A stretch of 64,000 nt of DNA from Saururus chinensis (lineage: Eukaryota; Streptophyta; Magnoliopsida; Piperales; Saururaceae): the NCBI GenBank assembly GCA_035235625.1, contig CP141150.1:13268001-13332000 (forward strand), in the 5' to 3' direction. The translations under genes and the position numbers were made by a program. Shown here one piece after another: positions 9,993-21,839 of the stretch. The notes under the pieces are model-generated. The model was not told the origin of the DNA. It made no database searches and saw nothing but the letters and a program-made list of their open reading frames with translations. Position 1 is the stretch's first letter. Each line of letters begins with the position of its first letter.

Positions 9993-11416
9993 ATGTTCAG
10001 CGCCAGGAAATTTGTTTAGGTCAAAAGGAGGAGGAAAACCTTTCTTCCACGGTTCAATGGTGACACCGGAGCTTCTGCCTTCAGCAGATTGACAGTCAGC
10101 AAGGGTCATTTCGTGGTGTACACTGCATATGGGGATCGCATTGTAGTTCCATTTGTTGGACCAGGTATGGGCTCGGGCCCATTTTGGTCCACGTTGTTTG
10201 TGGTTCAAGTGATCCGGTACGGGCCACAGGGTCTAAGGTTAGTGGGGGCAGTTATGTCAACCCCATATGAGCCATTGTGACATGAATTTTAATAGGCCGC
10301 CTTGCATTCGTCACACATGCACATTAAACATGTAATTAGGGTGTGCATTAACACTTTGTGGGGCCCATCTCATGAATTAGTATATATGGTCGGACCCATG
10401 GTTAGTGAAAGGTTGACCCTGTCGCAGGCTTGGCCGTGTGTAGGGGGTCCAGGCCCCCACGGGCTCTAAGGAGCAGAGCCTGCTCCCGTTAAATGTGTCA
10501 GACCCTTTAAGTAGAACTAAGAAATTCAGCAAGAAATCCATCTTATGAAGCCCATCTAAGAAGCCCACTTATGAGTTAAGTGAGAGGGGTATATAAGGGA
10601 AAGAAGGCGGAGAGGAGGAGCCTAAGTGTGCGTTCCACCCCACTCTCCTCTCTCTCCCAATCCACCCCGTCTCTCTCCCTTGATTCGGCCTCCCCTCTTT
10701 GCTTGTGAGAGCAACAAGTGCTGGCCGCCTCTCTCTTCTCCATCAAACCTCTCTTGGTGAGTGGTGCAAGAGGAGGACTCCCTTGCTCGCTGATTGGTAG
10801 CTTCAAGGACAAGGTTTGGGATGCTCCTTACTGTGATTTCAATCCAAGAAAAGGGTGCAAGAGAGCTCTACACATAAACAAGGTAAGACCTCTTTCTTTG
10901 CTTAATCAATTATAAATCAATTGAGATCGGACGCCAGTGTGAAGGCAAGAGCACGCCCAGGGGCTGATCAGCCCAAGCTCAGTCCGTATTTGTTCAAGAA
11001 TTTTGTTTAGATTATTTACATGCCTGGATTACATGATTTATTGCTTATGTAATTTTATTTTTTTTGCCTTTTGTGTTGTTAATCAGTAAAAATTGGAATA
11101 TTTATACTGTGTGCCTCCACCGGGCTCAAGGGTCACCACGCCTCCGCTGCGCTGCCACTCTACACCACTGTTGTACCTAAATTGTCCTGTGTTCAAGGAG
11201 TACTTGTTGAAGATTTCTGAAGAAGGATTTTGACTTGAAGGATGGGCCAATCACATTGCCATGCGATTCAACTTTCATGCGTTACATCATTTGGGACACA
11301 CTTCTACCGATATGGAGAAGGCTTTGATCATCTTCAAAGCATCAGGATGCTGCTCAAGATCTTGTTTGCTACATCAAGACTATATGTGCAAGAAATTGCC
11401 AATCTACAGTTGCTGA
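9993..11416 (+). pseudogene. SAUR copy P3, split by an LTR insertion
   Basis: It begins MFSARKFV and hits TAG at codon 9, where P1 has GAG. Homology runs to 10153 (GTAGTTCCATT), is interrupted by the LTR 10154-11167, and resumes at 11168 (GTACCTAAATTGTCC). The second half has further indels: extra bases near 11205 and 11227 and loss of the stretch coding SFLQ near 11290. The ancestral stop is at 11414-11416. It cannot make a SAUR protein. Confidence 0.85.
10154..11167 (+). mobile_element. Solo LTR (1014 bp) inside SAUR P3
   Basis: It starts TGTTGGACCAGG and ends CTACACCA. Flanks are CCATT (10149-10153) and CTGTT (11168-11172), a degraded 5-base duplication. The other SAUR copies give the uninterrupted site. 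A TATATAAGG box at 10590-10598 supports + orientation. No coding domains, no primer-binding site and no second LTR were seen. The insert is also more GC-rich than its surroundings. Confidence 0.65.
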
Positions 11417-12487
11417 AGTGATTCGCCGGCTTAGAAATCTGTCCCTTACTTTTTAACAAGCGTATAAAATAAAATTTGTTAGAAAGAACTTTGTACATCA
11501 CAATGATCGAAAATATTTTTCGTTATTTATGGTAATTATAGCTGCTTTACACTCTCCCTGTAACTTCATATATGAAGCACATGGATATCAAATCAAATCA
11601 AAATGAAAAAAAAGGTGGGATACAATTTATTTGCACATTGATGAGGCAGGGTGGATAATGGTGGTAATCACCTCGCTAGATGAATCCGGTTGTAGGTGTG
11701 CACAACTTTCTTTTCTTGCAATTTACACAAATAAGTTTACAAAACAAAGAGCAAAAATATAGAGAGAAGAACTTTCTTCTTATTTAACAATATTTCAAAA
11801 AAAATTACAAACTAATAGCTTCCATTAAAAAGCTAAGTTTTTATGTCCTAATGACATAAACTATAAATAAAGAAGTCCAATATATGACTAAATAATGACT
11901 AACAAATCAATATTAGAGAAAATAGGCTAGAAATTACCTAAATAAATAAAAGAACACAAAATTAAGTTTCCTAATAAAGAAAAAGACTTAAAAGAAAGCA
12001 ATCCTAAATAAGAGTTTAAATGCAAAATGAAATCCTAGCTTATTCTAAAACTGTGTGATTTGTCGCTCATAAGGGGCGATCGATCATTCATGTTACTGTT
12101 TGAATATTTAAAAATTATTTTTCAACATGTTTGACTAGGCAATTTGTAATAAATTTATAAGTATCACATGGTACTAGAATGTTTTGAACCAATTATAAAT
12201 TAGGGATAGTGTACGAAACTTAGTTGGCTATGAAAAAATGAGACTAAAATAATTAAAAGGATGCTTTCTTAACATCTTTGACTGGGCAATTTGTGATAAA
12301 TTTTCTAAGTTTCACTTGGTATTAGAACGTTTTGAACCGAGTGTATTGAAATTAGTTGGCTTTGATGTATATGATAAAATGTGGCTGGAAGTCAATTCGA
12401 ATAGTAAACATTTTAGATACTGAGTGATGTAACCGTACCAAGCGGAAGAAAATAGAGGCAGATAGAGGGTACGCAACATATTGAGAA
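11417..12487. other. SAUR P-unit spacer between P3 and P4
   Basis: No gene. It is the same spacer as 8661-9766, with shared blocks in the same order. Confidence 0.6.
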
Positions 12488-12560
12488 AGCAGACATGCCC
12501 ACCTGCATAATCTCTACTTTGCTTTCATTCACATGGGTCTGCATCTTGACAACCAACACA
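12488..12560 (+). promoter_or_regulatory. SAUR P4 conserved upstream module (TATA degenerate)
   Basis: The module has CACATG at 12530-12535. The TATA position reads TATGTATG near 12599, a degenerate box. Confidence 0.5.
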
Positions 12561-12710
12561 AGGATAGCTGCAGCTTGCTGCCCACTGGCGTCCTCCTGTA
12601 TGTATGTTTGTGACCATCTTCATTGCTTTCCTTGAGAAACACATCTTCCAGACATTAGACTTCAGTTCATCTCTTTGCTACAAGCTCATCACACTTCTTG
12701 AGTTAAAATC

Positions 12711-13677
12711 ATGTTCAGCCCCAGGAAATTTGTTGAGGTCAAAAGGAGGAGGAATACGTTTCTTGCACGGTTCCACAGTTCAATGGTGACACCGGAGCTT
12801 CTGCCTTAGGCAGATCTACTGATGCAGGAGCAAATACGAAATGCATAAGCTGTGGAAGAATTCAAAAATGGTTCAAGCATTTGGTCGAACAGTTGTGTAG
12901 GCTTTAAAACAAATATGGGTAGTTTCGGTAACCACTAATGGGCCGAAAGCTTTCGTGTTTGTACATTGGGAAATGATCGAAGAAAGAAAGGGCACTTGCG
13001 TCATTACAGTCTAATAATGAAGACCGTTAAGTTCGTTGGTTATCTTCTTCATCGCGACGATAGAGCAGAGGAGGGAGCTAACGGAGCATCGGAGACGCCG
13101 ACAAATTTCAGTGGATCCGAGACGTCCGAATCTGAAGGAGAGTGTCCGTTTAGTATAAATAATGATTCAAATGTAAATGAATCCAGTTGTTGATTTGAAC
13201 ATTTGGTTAATCCATGTGAGGGTTTCTCGAGCTCTGTCAAGCTAAAGTTGCAGATTCAACTTGGTGTTTCATCTCAGCTTGTTTTCTTTGTAATTCTGTT
13301 CAAATTTCTTAGTAAAAGTTTAGAATTCTTGTTCCAAGTTTTGTTCAATTTGAGATCGTCATCATCTACAGACAGCAAGGGTCATTTCGTGGTGTACACT
13401 ACAGATGGGAATTGCTTTGTAGTTTCATTGATGTACCTAAATAGTCCTGTATTCAAGGAGTTGTTGAAGATTTCCAAAGAAGAATTTGGCTTGGCAAAGG
13501 ATGGGCCAATCACATTGCCATGCGATTCCGCTGTCATGGGTTACATCATTTCCTTCCTCCTGGGACACACTTCTACCGATATGGAGAAGGCCCTGATCAT
13601 CTTCATGATGCTGCTCAATATCTTGTTTGCTATATGAAGACTATACGTGCCAGAAATTGCCTATCCATAGCTGCTGA
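12711..13677 (+). pseudogene. SAUR copy P4, split by a solo LTR
   Basis: It opens MFSPRKFVEVKRRRN. An 8-base insertion (about 12772-12779) shifts the frame, and a solo LTR occupies 12820-13364. After it, the core resumes in one open frame (SKGHFVVYTTDGN, LMYLNSPVFKELL, EEFGLAKDGP, PCDSAVM). A roughly 10-base deletion near 13607 removes the IASG region and shifts the frame again. The ancestral stop is at 13675-13677. A clear pseudogene. Confidence 0.85.
12820..13364 (+). mobile_element. Solo LTR (545 bp) with perfect TSD inside SAUR P4
   Basis: Ends are TGATG...CATCA, an exact 5-base inverted repeat. The target duplication TCTAC is perfect at 12815-12819 and 13365-13369. A TATAAATA box lies at 13154-13161. 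A 75-codon open frame inside (12966-13193) looks fortuitous. With no internal domains this is a solo LTR. The intact TSD suggests a fairly young insertion. Confidence 0.8.
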
Positions 13678-14039
13678 AGTGATTCGCCTGCTTAAAAATC
13701 TGTCGCTCACTTTTTAACAAGCGTATAAACAAATTTCTGTTAGAAAGAACTTTGTACATCACATTGACGAAATTGAAAAAAAATTCGTTATTGATGGTTA
13801 TTATAGCTGCTTTACGCTCACCCTATTACTTTTTATACGAATCACATGGATATCAAATCTAATCATTTCCCTTGTAGATTTGACTTGTAGGCTCATATAA
13901 CAGGTTTGTATGCTCATATGATCTGCATCATGTCCCCAATTGAGAGAAAACTTGTCCTCGATCAAGTGTTCTAGTCTCATTTCTGGTAGTTTTTCTTCCT
14001 TCACAACTCCACCCTATATATGAGTGCCACCTACCACCC
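13678..14039. other. SAUR P4 3' flank, then an unassigned stretch
   Basis: The shared 3' flank ends near 13865. From about 13870 to 14040 the sequence is unrelated to the SAUR unit and leads into the gypsy integrase remnant. No gene seen. Confidence 0.45.
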
Positions 14040-14720
14040 TTAGACGAATGTGGTTATAGATGTATATACATTGTTTTGTAGGCAACCAACCACACCGATG
14101 GTTGCAGCTCTTTCCTTGGGTGGAGTGGTCATATAACATTGCCTTCCACATGACGACAAGTTTTACACCTATCCAAGTGGTGTATGGTCGGCCTCCCCAT
14201 ACAATATTGGCCTATGTTCCACAGTGCTCTGCTAGCTGTGGTGGACAAACTCCTTTAGACTCGTGATGAAGTTCCCCGCCAACTCAAGCACAATCTCGCT
14301 GCAACCCAAAGCCACATGAAGCAGGTTTATGACTGTCAACACACCGATCGGGAGTTTTAGGTTGGAGATTGGGTCTATGTCATTGTTTTGCCTCTGCGCC
14401 ATACCTCTGTTCACCGCCTGGCCCTTTCCAATCTAGCTCACATCTTCCATGGATCCTGTCAAGTGCCTGGCTGAGTGGGACAAGTTGCCTATCATCACAA
14501 TTTGCTTGAGGATTCGCTCGTCCACCCTATGTTCCATGTTTCCATACTACGCCATTACGTGGGTGACCCCTCTCGCCTCACCCTGTACTCTCCTCTGCCT
14601 GCAACCTCCCTTGTCACACCCGACTTGGTGCTTGCGATGTGGGAGCTTGAGGATGATTTTTTGCTTTGCTTTCCATCTTGCTCGCCTTGAGGACAACACT
14701 GATATGGAGAGTGATTGAGT
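14040..14720 (+). pseudogene. Ty3/gypsy integrase C-terminal remnant
   Basis: Translation gives CFVGNQPHRWLQLFPW, then WSYNIAFHMTTSFTP and VVYGRPPHTI, the conserved region downstream of the gypsy integrase DDE core. In another frame follow HMKQVYDCQHTDREF, a stop, then VGDWVYV and HPMFHVSILRHYVGDPS, the usual pol C-terminus. There are at least three stops or frameshifts. The upstream pol is missing, so this is the 3' end of a truncated chromovirus-like element on the + strand. Confidence 0.75.
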
Positions 14721-15120
14721 GTTTTGTACCGACACATGCAGCTCATGACATGACCCGTAGGCCTATGAAGGCGCAATAGATCTTTTTATTCTATGGATGA
14801 AGATAGCTGTAGGGTTTAATAATGTTAAGATAAATAAGTGGCACATAGTTATAGGGTTTATTTATGTTAAGATAAATTAGTGGCACATAGTTAAGGGGGT
14901 TAATCATGTACTAGCGTGGGTTCCAGAACCCAAAGCCAAGGGGCGGTCATGACTCAGCCAAGAGACAGGTATAATTGTCTGGCCGTTGGCCACTGAGCAT
15001 TATTGAAAAACAAGACTTTTCCCCTATCTTCTTCTTCCACCTATGCTCTTCCCCTTTCCTCCCGCTTAGTAGGTACCTTAGTTTCCCGCCTATGGACACA
15101 ACATGATCTAATTCTAGTAA
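14721..15120 (+). other. Possible LTR remnant after gypsy pol
   Basis: Non-coding. A short direct repeat (GATAAAT(A/T)AGTGGCACATAGTTA) occurs near 14830 and 14869. Its position right after the pol C-terminus suggests 3' LTR sequence, but no ends could be fixed. Confidence 0.35.
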
Positions 15121-16253
15121 TTATTTTCATCCGCTCAAATGTTTAGACATATGCAAACCGAAGTATGAAGGTGGGTTAAGGGTCTGCTCTACTTACCATT
15201 GGTGCAGTATATGCCTGTCTAAACTTTTTCTGGAGAGTTATGAGTTATAAAACTTCTCTTTGTTTAAAGTGGATTAACGTAGTTTATATTGGCCTTTGCA
15301 TGGAAGAACATTCTTTCATGAGAGACACTCTAATGCAATATATTAGTTACAAATTAAAAAATGGTAAAATTGTCCATGTTTAGTTGGGCCCTTGGGCTTT
15401 CCTTTTTCCATAGCGAGAAAATTTGGGCGCTTGTGTTGCACAATTGGGAAGTGGCTTTAATGCTTATATTTCAGTGTGTAGCTGAGAGATCTTGTTGTGT
15501 TTGCACAATACTAGCTAGTCAACGTCCAGATGATTTCTGGTTGTTAATAGACCCTTTATAACCCACGCTGAATCAAGAACATGTTGTTTGGTGGAACCCA
15601 TCTCCTCAAGGGTGTTTCTCTCCAAGAAAAGTGTATAACATGGTTTGCAATCCTAGCAATGACAGTGATTGGTCAAATATGGTTTGGTTTAAGTATAATC
15701 TTCCTTGTCATTCCTTCATTTCCTAACTAAAATTCTATAACAAGCTCCTTACTATTGTTAATCTTTAGAAAAGAGGTTTTCAAATAGTTAATTGGTGTAT
15801 TCTTTTCAAATCCAGTGAGGAGTCCATCACCCATATCATTCTTCAGTGCATCTACTACAAGTTGATAATCCTCTCTTTTTTTAGATTTATGAGGTGTGAT
15901 CTCCCTACCTATCTTCCTAATAAACTAACCAGGCATTTGGAAAAAGAAACTAAGCTAGGCTACATTCTCAAGATCTTCCTGAATGCTGCCATTTTTCATA
16001 TTTGGCAAGAACGTAATTCAGTTTTGTTTCCTTGATTAGGTAAAAGGGGGAGAAGTTTCTTGATTGTTGTGAATATGAAGTCCAAACTTATTTCTCTTTT
16101 GCCCTAAATCTGAGTTCCATGCTCAAGGATTTTCCTTTTTTAATTTTATGATGACATTTTTATCCCCAAGAGCTCTTTCTTTCTTGTATTCTTTTCCCTA
16201 CTTGGGTTTTGTGCTTAATAACATTCACTTTAAAAAAAACAAAAAACAAAAAA
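15121..16253 (+). pseudogene. LINE (L1-type) 3' fragment
   Basis: Interrupted reading frames give CKPKYEGGLRVCSTYH, the segment after a plant LINE reverse transcriptase. Then come WFKYNLPCHSFIS, KRGFQIVNWCILFKS, EESITHIILQCIYY and FHIWQERNSVLF, the zinc-binding (zf-RVT) region of ORF2. Many stops are present. The 3' end is A-rich (ACTTTAAAAAAAACAAAAAAC). The same fragment recurs at 33787-33880 and 55362-56253 in equivalent positions upstream of SAUR blocks, so it was carried along in segmental duplication. Confidence 0.75.
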
Positions 16254-16327
16254 GGTCTAAGATTTTTCGAGAAATTAAACTCCACGAATTTTAATTTAGC
16301 TACCTCATGACCAACTCATCTCCCTAA
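16254..16327. other. SAUR A-block upstream sequence, left of gypsy insertion
   Basis: It matches 33881-33955 and 56254-56330. The block resumes at 22677 after the chromovirus. About 55 bases of the target present in the other copies are missing here. Confidence 0.55.
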
Positions 16328-17153
16328 TTTTACAGGCGCAGAGCTTCCCTAGCGTCCACTCTTGTAATGGCCTCGCTGCAACGCACAGCCAGCAGCCTAC
16401 TCTCGCGACCTTCCCTCTCATATGCTCAAGGGGAGCAAGGTATCAGCCTACAAGGGCCATCTCTGGTGCAAAGGGGCTCCGCCCAATGCTTGTATCCACT
16501 ATCCGTCGGGTTACAATGGCCGGGGCTGACAAGCCAATCGCTGTCCAGAACTCTCTCTGGTTCGTCCTCTCAATGTGTTCTGTCAGCCATGGCTGCCCCA
16601 TCCCTCTCCCTTAAATAGACTCAACATAGCCGGTCCGAATCTCACTAGGAATACAATACAGCCCAGCCCGAAATACAACATCCCTCCCTGTCCCAAACTC
16701 TCCCAGCCCAGGTCGTCCTAGCCAACTAAGGAAACCTGTGAAGGATTCCGTCTCCGGCTAGAAGTCCAGCACCCATCAGCTTCTAGAGTCTGTCCGTCCT
16801 AGGAAAGTCTGTTGTCTCTGCTCCTATCCGTACTAGGAGTCGGCTACCTCCGCTCCTATGCGCACTAGGAGTCAGTTGTGCTGCCTCCAAGTATCCCAGC
16901 TCCCCTAGGAGTCCGTCCCTAGGGTGTTGTGGCGCCCAGCACTCCACTAGGAGTCTTGCCCGCGCAGGGACTCCGCCTTAGCCTGCTCCGCAAGGCTAGT
17001 GCTCATCCGGAACCGCTCCAATGCCACTCCCAACATCCGTTAGTGCCCAAGGGGCTGCCTAGGCTGTCTGTCGCCAAGGCTTACTTGACTGTCCGCTGCC
17101 AAGTATAGGGAGTAGCTGCCTCCTTGGCTATGCAAAAAGTGATGGGGCTAACA
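16328..17153 (-). repeat. Chromovirus 3' LTR
   Basis: Direct repeat of 21840-22676, shorter by about 11 bases and with scattered substitutions. In element orientation it starts TGTTAGCCCCATCAC. Confidence 0.85.
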
Positions 17154-17238
17154 GGCCTCCCCCAACCAATCTGCTCGACGCCCTTGTCGAGGCTAAGTAA
17201 TCTCGAACCTTGTCTTCAAACTGCCATAACGCGACGTC

Positions 17239-20200
17239 TCACTCCCAGCTATTCTCTGACTCCGAAAGTCCCTTCCACTTAACTAGGTAGAAGATCCTCC
17301 TATTCTTCTTGCTCATTCCTTCGACCCTGCCGTCAAGAATAACATCAACCTCCTTCTCAAAAGAGGTTCTTATCGTAGGCGGGGCTCTCTTCGAAGTACC
17401 AATGCTGGAATCATCTAAGTCTGCATAAAAAGGCTCTAGGAAACTGACATGGAAAACAGGGTGAATTTTGAAACGTTTAGGCAACTCGAGTTGGTAAGCT
17501 ATCTACCCAACTCGCCGCTTCACTTCAAAGGGCCCATCATACCGAAAGTATCAATCCCTTGTGCACATCCTTCCTTCTCTGCTTTTTCCAGAGTTGGGGG
17601 AGTAAGTTTCAGCATAACCTTATCCCCAACCTGAAACTCAAGAGGTCTCCGGTCTCTGTCCGCATACTTCTTCATTCGCTTGACTGCCTTGGCCAAGCAG
17701 TCTCGCGCTTCCTCCATCCTCTTAGTCCGCCCCCTAGCCAAGCGATAGGCAGCGGGACACCTACCTCCTGTCCGCTGCAAGGCCACATCCGCTGGAGTAA
17801 GAGGTTGCTGGCCCGTAGCCAACTCAAAGGGACTGCTTCCTGTGGCTGAGCTCGTGTGTAGGTTGTAGCAAAACTGAGCGACCTCCAGCAAGTCTACCCA
17901 ATTTTTCTAGTTTGCTATGACAAAGTGGCGTAGATACTCCTCCAATATACCGTTCACCCGCTCCATCTGTCCATCCGTCTGAGGGTGGTTGCTGATTGAA
18001 AAGTTAAGCTGAGTGCCTAACATCTCGAACAGTTGAGTCCAGAACCTGCCTGTGAAGCGAGTGTCTCTGTCACTTACAATGTCCGCAGGTAGTCCCCAAA
18101 ACTTAATAACATTCCGAAAAAACAAGTCCACGGCCGTCTCAGCGCTGCAAGTTTTAGGGGCTGCAATGAAGGTCCCGTACTTGGAGAAGCGGTCTACTAC
18201 CACCATAATCGATCCAAATCCCTGCACAATAGGCAAACCAGTTATAAAATCCATGGACAAGCTGACCCATGGTCGGTCTGGAACGGGAAGGGGCTGCAAC
18301 ATGCCCGCTTCCTTCTTCCTCTCTGTCTTGTCCTGCTGGCAAACCATACATGTTCTCACATAATGCTCAACATCTTCCAGCATCCGCGGCCAGAAGTAGT
18401 TCCGGGACAAGAGTGCATGGGTCCTCTCTTGCCTTGGATGACCTGCCCACACAGAGTCATGGGTCTCTTTCAGCAACCGGCGCCTCAAACTGTCAGCTAA
18501 GAGGATGTAAGGCCTTCCTCCTTTCGCATACAACACCCCCTCTTCTAACCAGAACCGCCGTGTAGACCCATCCTTCACGGATTCAATCAGCCTTAGGCAG
18601 GCTTGATCTTTTTCCGTGGCTTCCAGTATCTGCTCCAACATGTCCCCTGCAACCTGCACCAATACCGCCATTGTTGCTTCTGGGTCTGTTCGTCGGCTGA
18701 GTGCATCAGCCACAATGTTCGCTTTGCCCGGCTTATACTCCAACACGAAATCGAACTTAGCCAAGAATTCCTGCCAACGGGCCTGCTTGGGAGAAAGCTT
18801 CTTCTGCATGGTAAAGTAGCTTGTGGCTACGTTGTCTGTCCGGACAAGGAACTTCGCTCCCAGCAGGTAATGCCTCCAAGTTCTAAGGCAGTGGATGACT
18901 GCAGTCATCTCCTTCTCGTGGACTAAATACCTTTGTTCGGTCTCATTGAGCTTGCGACTCTCATATGCAACAGGGTGATTGGATTGGATCAACACTCCAC
19001 CAATTGCCTGATCTGAAGCATTTGTTTGCACCTCAAAGGGCGCATCAAACTCGCAAGTTTGAGCACAGGCTTAGAGGAGATGGCCTCCTTCAGCCGCTCA
19101 AACGCTGCTTGGCATGCCTCAGCCTAGCACCAAGGCCTGTCTTTCTTCAAAAGGTCGGTTAATGCTGCTACCTTCTTTGAGTAGTTCCTGATGAATCTCC
19201 GGTAGTAGTTCGCAAGCCCTAAGAATGATCTCAGCTATGTCACCTTAGTTGGGACCGACCACTCTGCAATGACCCTGACCTTCTGCCCATCCATCCTTAC
19301 TCTTCCCTCCACTATGCAATGCCCAAGGAATTTGATCTCCTTCTGCGCAAAGCAATACTTCTCAAGCTTCAAAAACAACTTGTGCTCCCTTAGCCTTTCT
19401 AATACAATCCTGAGATGCCTAACATGTTCATCCAAGGAAGCATTGTACACCACAATATCGTCAAGGTAGACGACCACAAACCGGTCCAAGTAGGGTCTCA
19501 AAACATCATTTATCAGCATGTAAAAGGTGGCTGGTGCGTTCGTCAAGCTGAATGGCATGACCAGAAACTCAAACAGCCCATACCGTGTAACCATCGATGT
19601 CTTCGCCTCATCGCCCACAGCGATGCGAACCTGCCAATAACCCGACCTGAGATCCAGCTTGGTGAAATAGGAAGCCTTTGCCAAGTGGTCGAACAAGTCA
19701 GCCACAAGAGGGATTGGGTACTTGTTCTTAACGGTGATCTGATTCAGCGCTTTGTAATCCACACATAAAAGTAGGGAACCGTTCTGCTTCCGTTGAAAAA
19801 GGATTGGGGCTCCGAAGGGAGCCTTGGATGGTCTGATAAAGCCTGCCTTCAACAACTCATCAAGTTGTTTTATGAGTTCAGCCAACTCTGGTGGAGCCAT
19901 GCGATAGGGAGCCCTAGCTGGAGGGCGAGCTCCCGACATCAACTCAATGGCATGATCCACAACCCGTCGTGGAGGAATGGTTTGCGGCAACTTTGGTGGC
20001 ATCACGTCCGCAAACTCGCTCAGCAACTTCTCCACCTTCTCAGGAATGTCCCTGGCTGTGTTCTTAGCTTCCACCATCGTGACTAAGTAAGTCTTATGGC
20101 CCCGTTCAAGGCCTTTCATCAACTGAAGGGTAGACACAACCTGCACCTCTGTCTCTCCTTTGTTCTCACCAACAAAGCAAGGGATTCTCTCATCGCCAAT

Positions 20201-20500
20201 GAGAATACCCCTGAGGTGTGGCATCACAGACACCCTAGCCACCCTCATGAAGTCCAGCCTAAGGATCAACTCAAAGTCATCCAAGGGAACAACTGTGAAG
20301 TTAACTCTGCTAGTCCATTCACCAATCCGCACCGGCATGTCATGAACAACACCCAAAACTGGGGCTGCCTCTGAGTTCACTGCCTTGATCCGGGCTTGAG
20401 CCTTCTCCGTCTTCAGGCCCCATGCCTTCACACACTTCTCTGCTAGGAAATTATGGGAAGCACCTGTGTCAACCAGCGCTCACACAGGGTGCTTGTCCAG
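17239..20500 (-). pseudogene. Chromovirus pol remnant (PR-RT-RH-IN-chromodomain)
   Basis: Protease shows the active site ALVDTGASHNF near 20440-20470, with an in-frame TGA just before it. RT follows (FGAPILFQRKQNGS, YLDD motif in VVVYLDDIVVY, FLGHCIVEG). Stops occur after VPTKVT (near 19233) and at a PWCWAEA-like site near 19125. RNase H retains QTNASDQAIGGVL with the usual DASD changed to NASD. Integrase has the HHCC finger (HPRQERTHALL, CMVCQQDK) and DDE signatures (SMDFITGLP, VSDRDTRF, HPQTDGQMERVN). A stop near 17905 precedes the C-terminal domain. A chromodomain (RIFYLVKWKGLSESENSWE) at 17239-17300 marks the chromovirus lineage. It would encode the replication polyprotein but is now non-functional. 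Confidence 0.85.
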
Positions 20501-20507
20501 AACAGCC

Positions 20508-21699
20508 TCAACATATATCAGTCTGCCATGCTCCTTCTCCTTTCGGATAGCACTCACAATCTGCATGGGGTTCATTCGGGTAATGACCTCCTCTTCCGAA
20601 GAAGTCATTCCCAGCAACAATAGCGTTCAGCTTCTCCCTCTTTAGGTACTCCTTAGCGCGGTGAGGGCCTTGACAGATGAAGCAAGCTATCCCCTTTGAT
20701 TTGTTGGGTTCAGCCTGCTCATTGCGCTTGCCCTTGAAATCGTTCCTGCGTGTGTCTCCATTCCACTTGCGACCGCCCCTAGAGGAAGAAGGGCCTTTAT
20801 CACGTTTCTGGTTAGTTGGTTCAGACTTGTAGTCAACCAACCTTTCAACCGCTGTGATGGCTGAGGGGAGGTCCCGAACGTTCTGCCTCCGTAACTCGTT
20901 CTATGCCCAATTCTGGAGGCCGGTCAGGAAGTTGAATAGCTTGTCCTGCTCTGTCATGTACTTGATGTCCAAGAGGAGGGACTGAAATTGTTTTACGTAC
21001 TCCCTGACCGTCCCTGTTTGCTTCAGCTTCCTGAGAGAATCTCGTGCAACCCACGCCGTGTTCGTGGGGAGGAACTGTTCCCTAAGTTCCTTCTTCATCA
21101 ACACCCAAGTCTGGATAGGGGGACGCTCAGTAGCATCATCATCTTCCAGCCTTGTTCGCCACCAAAGTTTGGCATCTCCTGAGAGATACAAGCTCGTCAC
21201 CATGACCTTCTCTTCGTCCGGGGTATGGGTGATCGTGAAGAACTGCTCCATATCCCAAACAAAGTTCTCAATATCCTTGGCACTCCGCGAGCCAGAATAG
21301 GATTTTTGGCTCAGGCACCTTCGCTTTCTTCATGGACTGCCCCACTTGAGATCTGGATTCCGCCTCCATCCTTGAAGGTGTTGAGTTCAAAACAGCCCGC
21401 TCAAGGAGAACTATTTTGTTCGTTAATTTTTGCACCTTCTCTTCAGTTTTGGTCTTCAGATCCCGCAGTTTTTCCCTCATGTAATCCTTAGTGGCTATTG
21501 TGTCTACAGCCACTCGGGCAGCACCTCCTGCGGAAGTGCCTTCACTGGCCTCGTCTACATAGGCACCTATCTCTAGAAAGGAGAGACGCTTGTCAAAGGC
21601 TCCAATACGATCCTGGACAGATCGCAAAGTAGCCTGGACTTCAGCTAGCGTCCCTGGGGCCAAGTTCAGAGCTTCCAACCTGGCCTCCATGTCTATCAT
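20508..21699 (-). pseudogene. Chromovirus gag remnant
   Basis: The N-terminal part (21268-21699) is rich in heptad-like Leu/Glu and probably coiled-coil. The core at 20901-21251 is a retrotransposon gag domain (SLYLSGDAKLWWRTR, LREQFLPTNTAW, REYVKQFQSL). The C-terminal part has a zinc knuckle (CFICQGPHRAKEY) whose last ligand is Tyr instead of Cys. The three parts are in separate frames, broken near 21260 and 20845. Gag forms the particle and binds RNA; this one is inactive. Confidence 0.8.
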
Positions 21700-21839
21700 C
21701 TGCTACAGTATGGAGCCTGTCATGGTGGTTCCTTAGCTGTTCGATTCAGCAAGGAAACCTAGGATCTGTGTTCGCCAAATCCCCTACAAGCGTACCTGAA
21801 ACGTACCTGGTTCATTCGTATCCCGACAATGGAACCAAC

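Noticed and set aside
12966..13193. 75-codon frame with acidic Ser-rich product
   Set aside because: Lies wholly inside a solo LTR and spans its TATA box; no family match.
21821..21837. Possible tRNA-related sequence beside the chromovirus LTR
   Set aside because: Only a primer-binding-site candidate; no tRNA gene fold was found here or elsewhere in the window.
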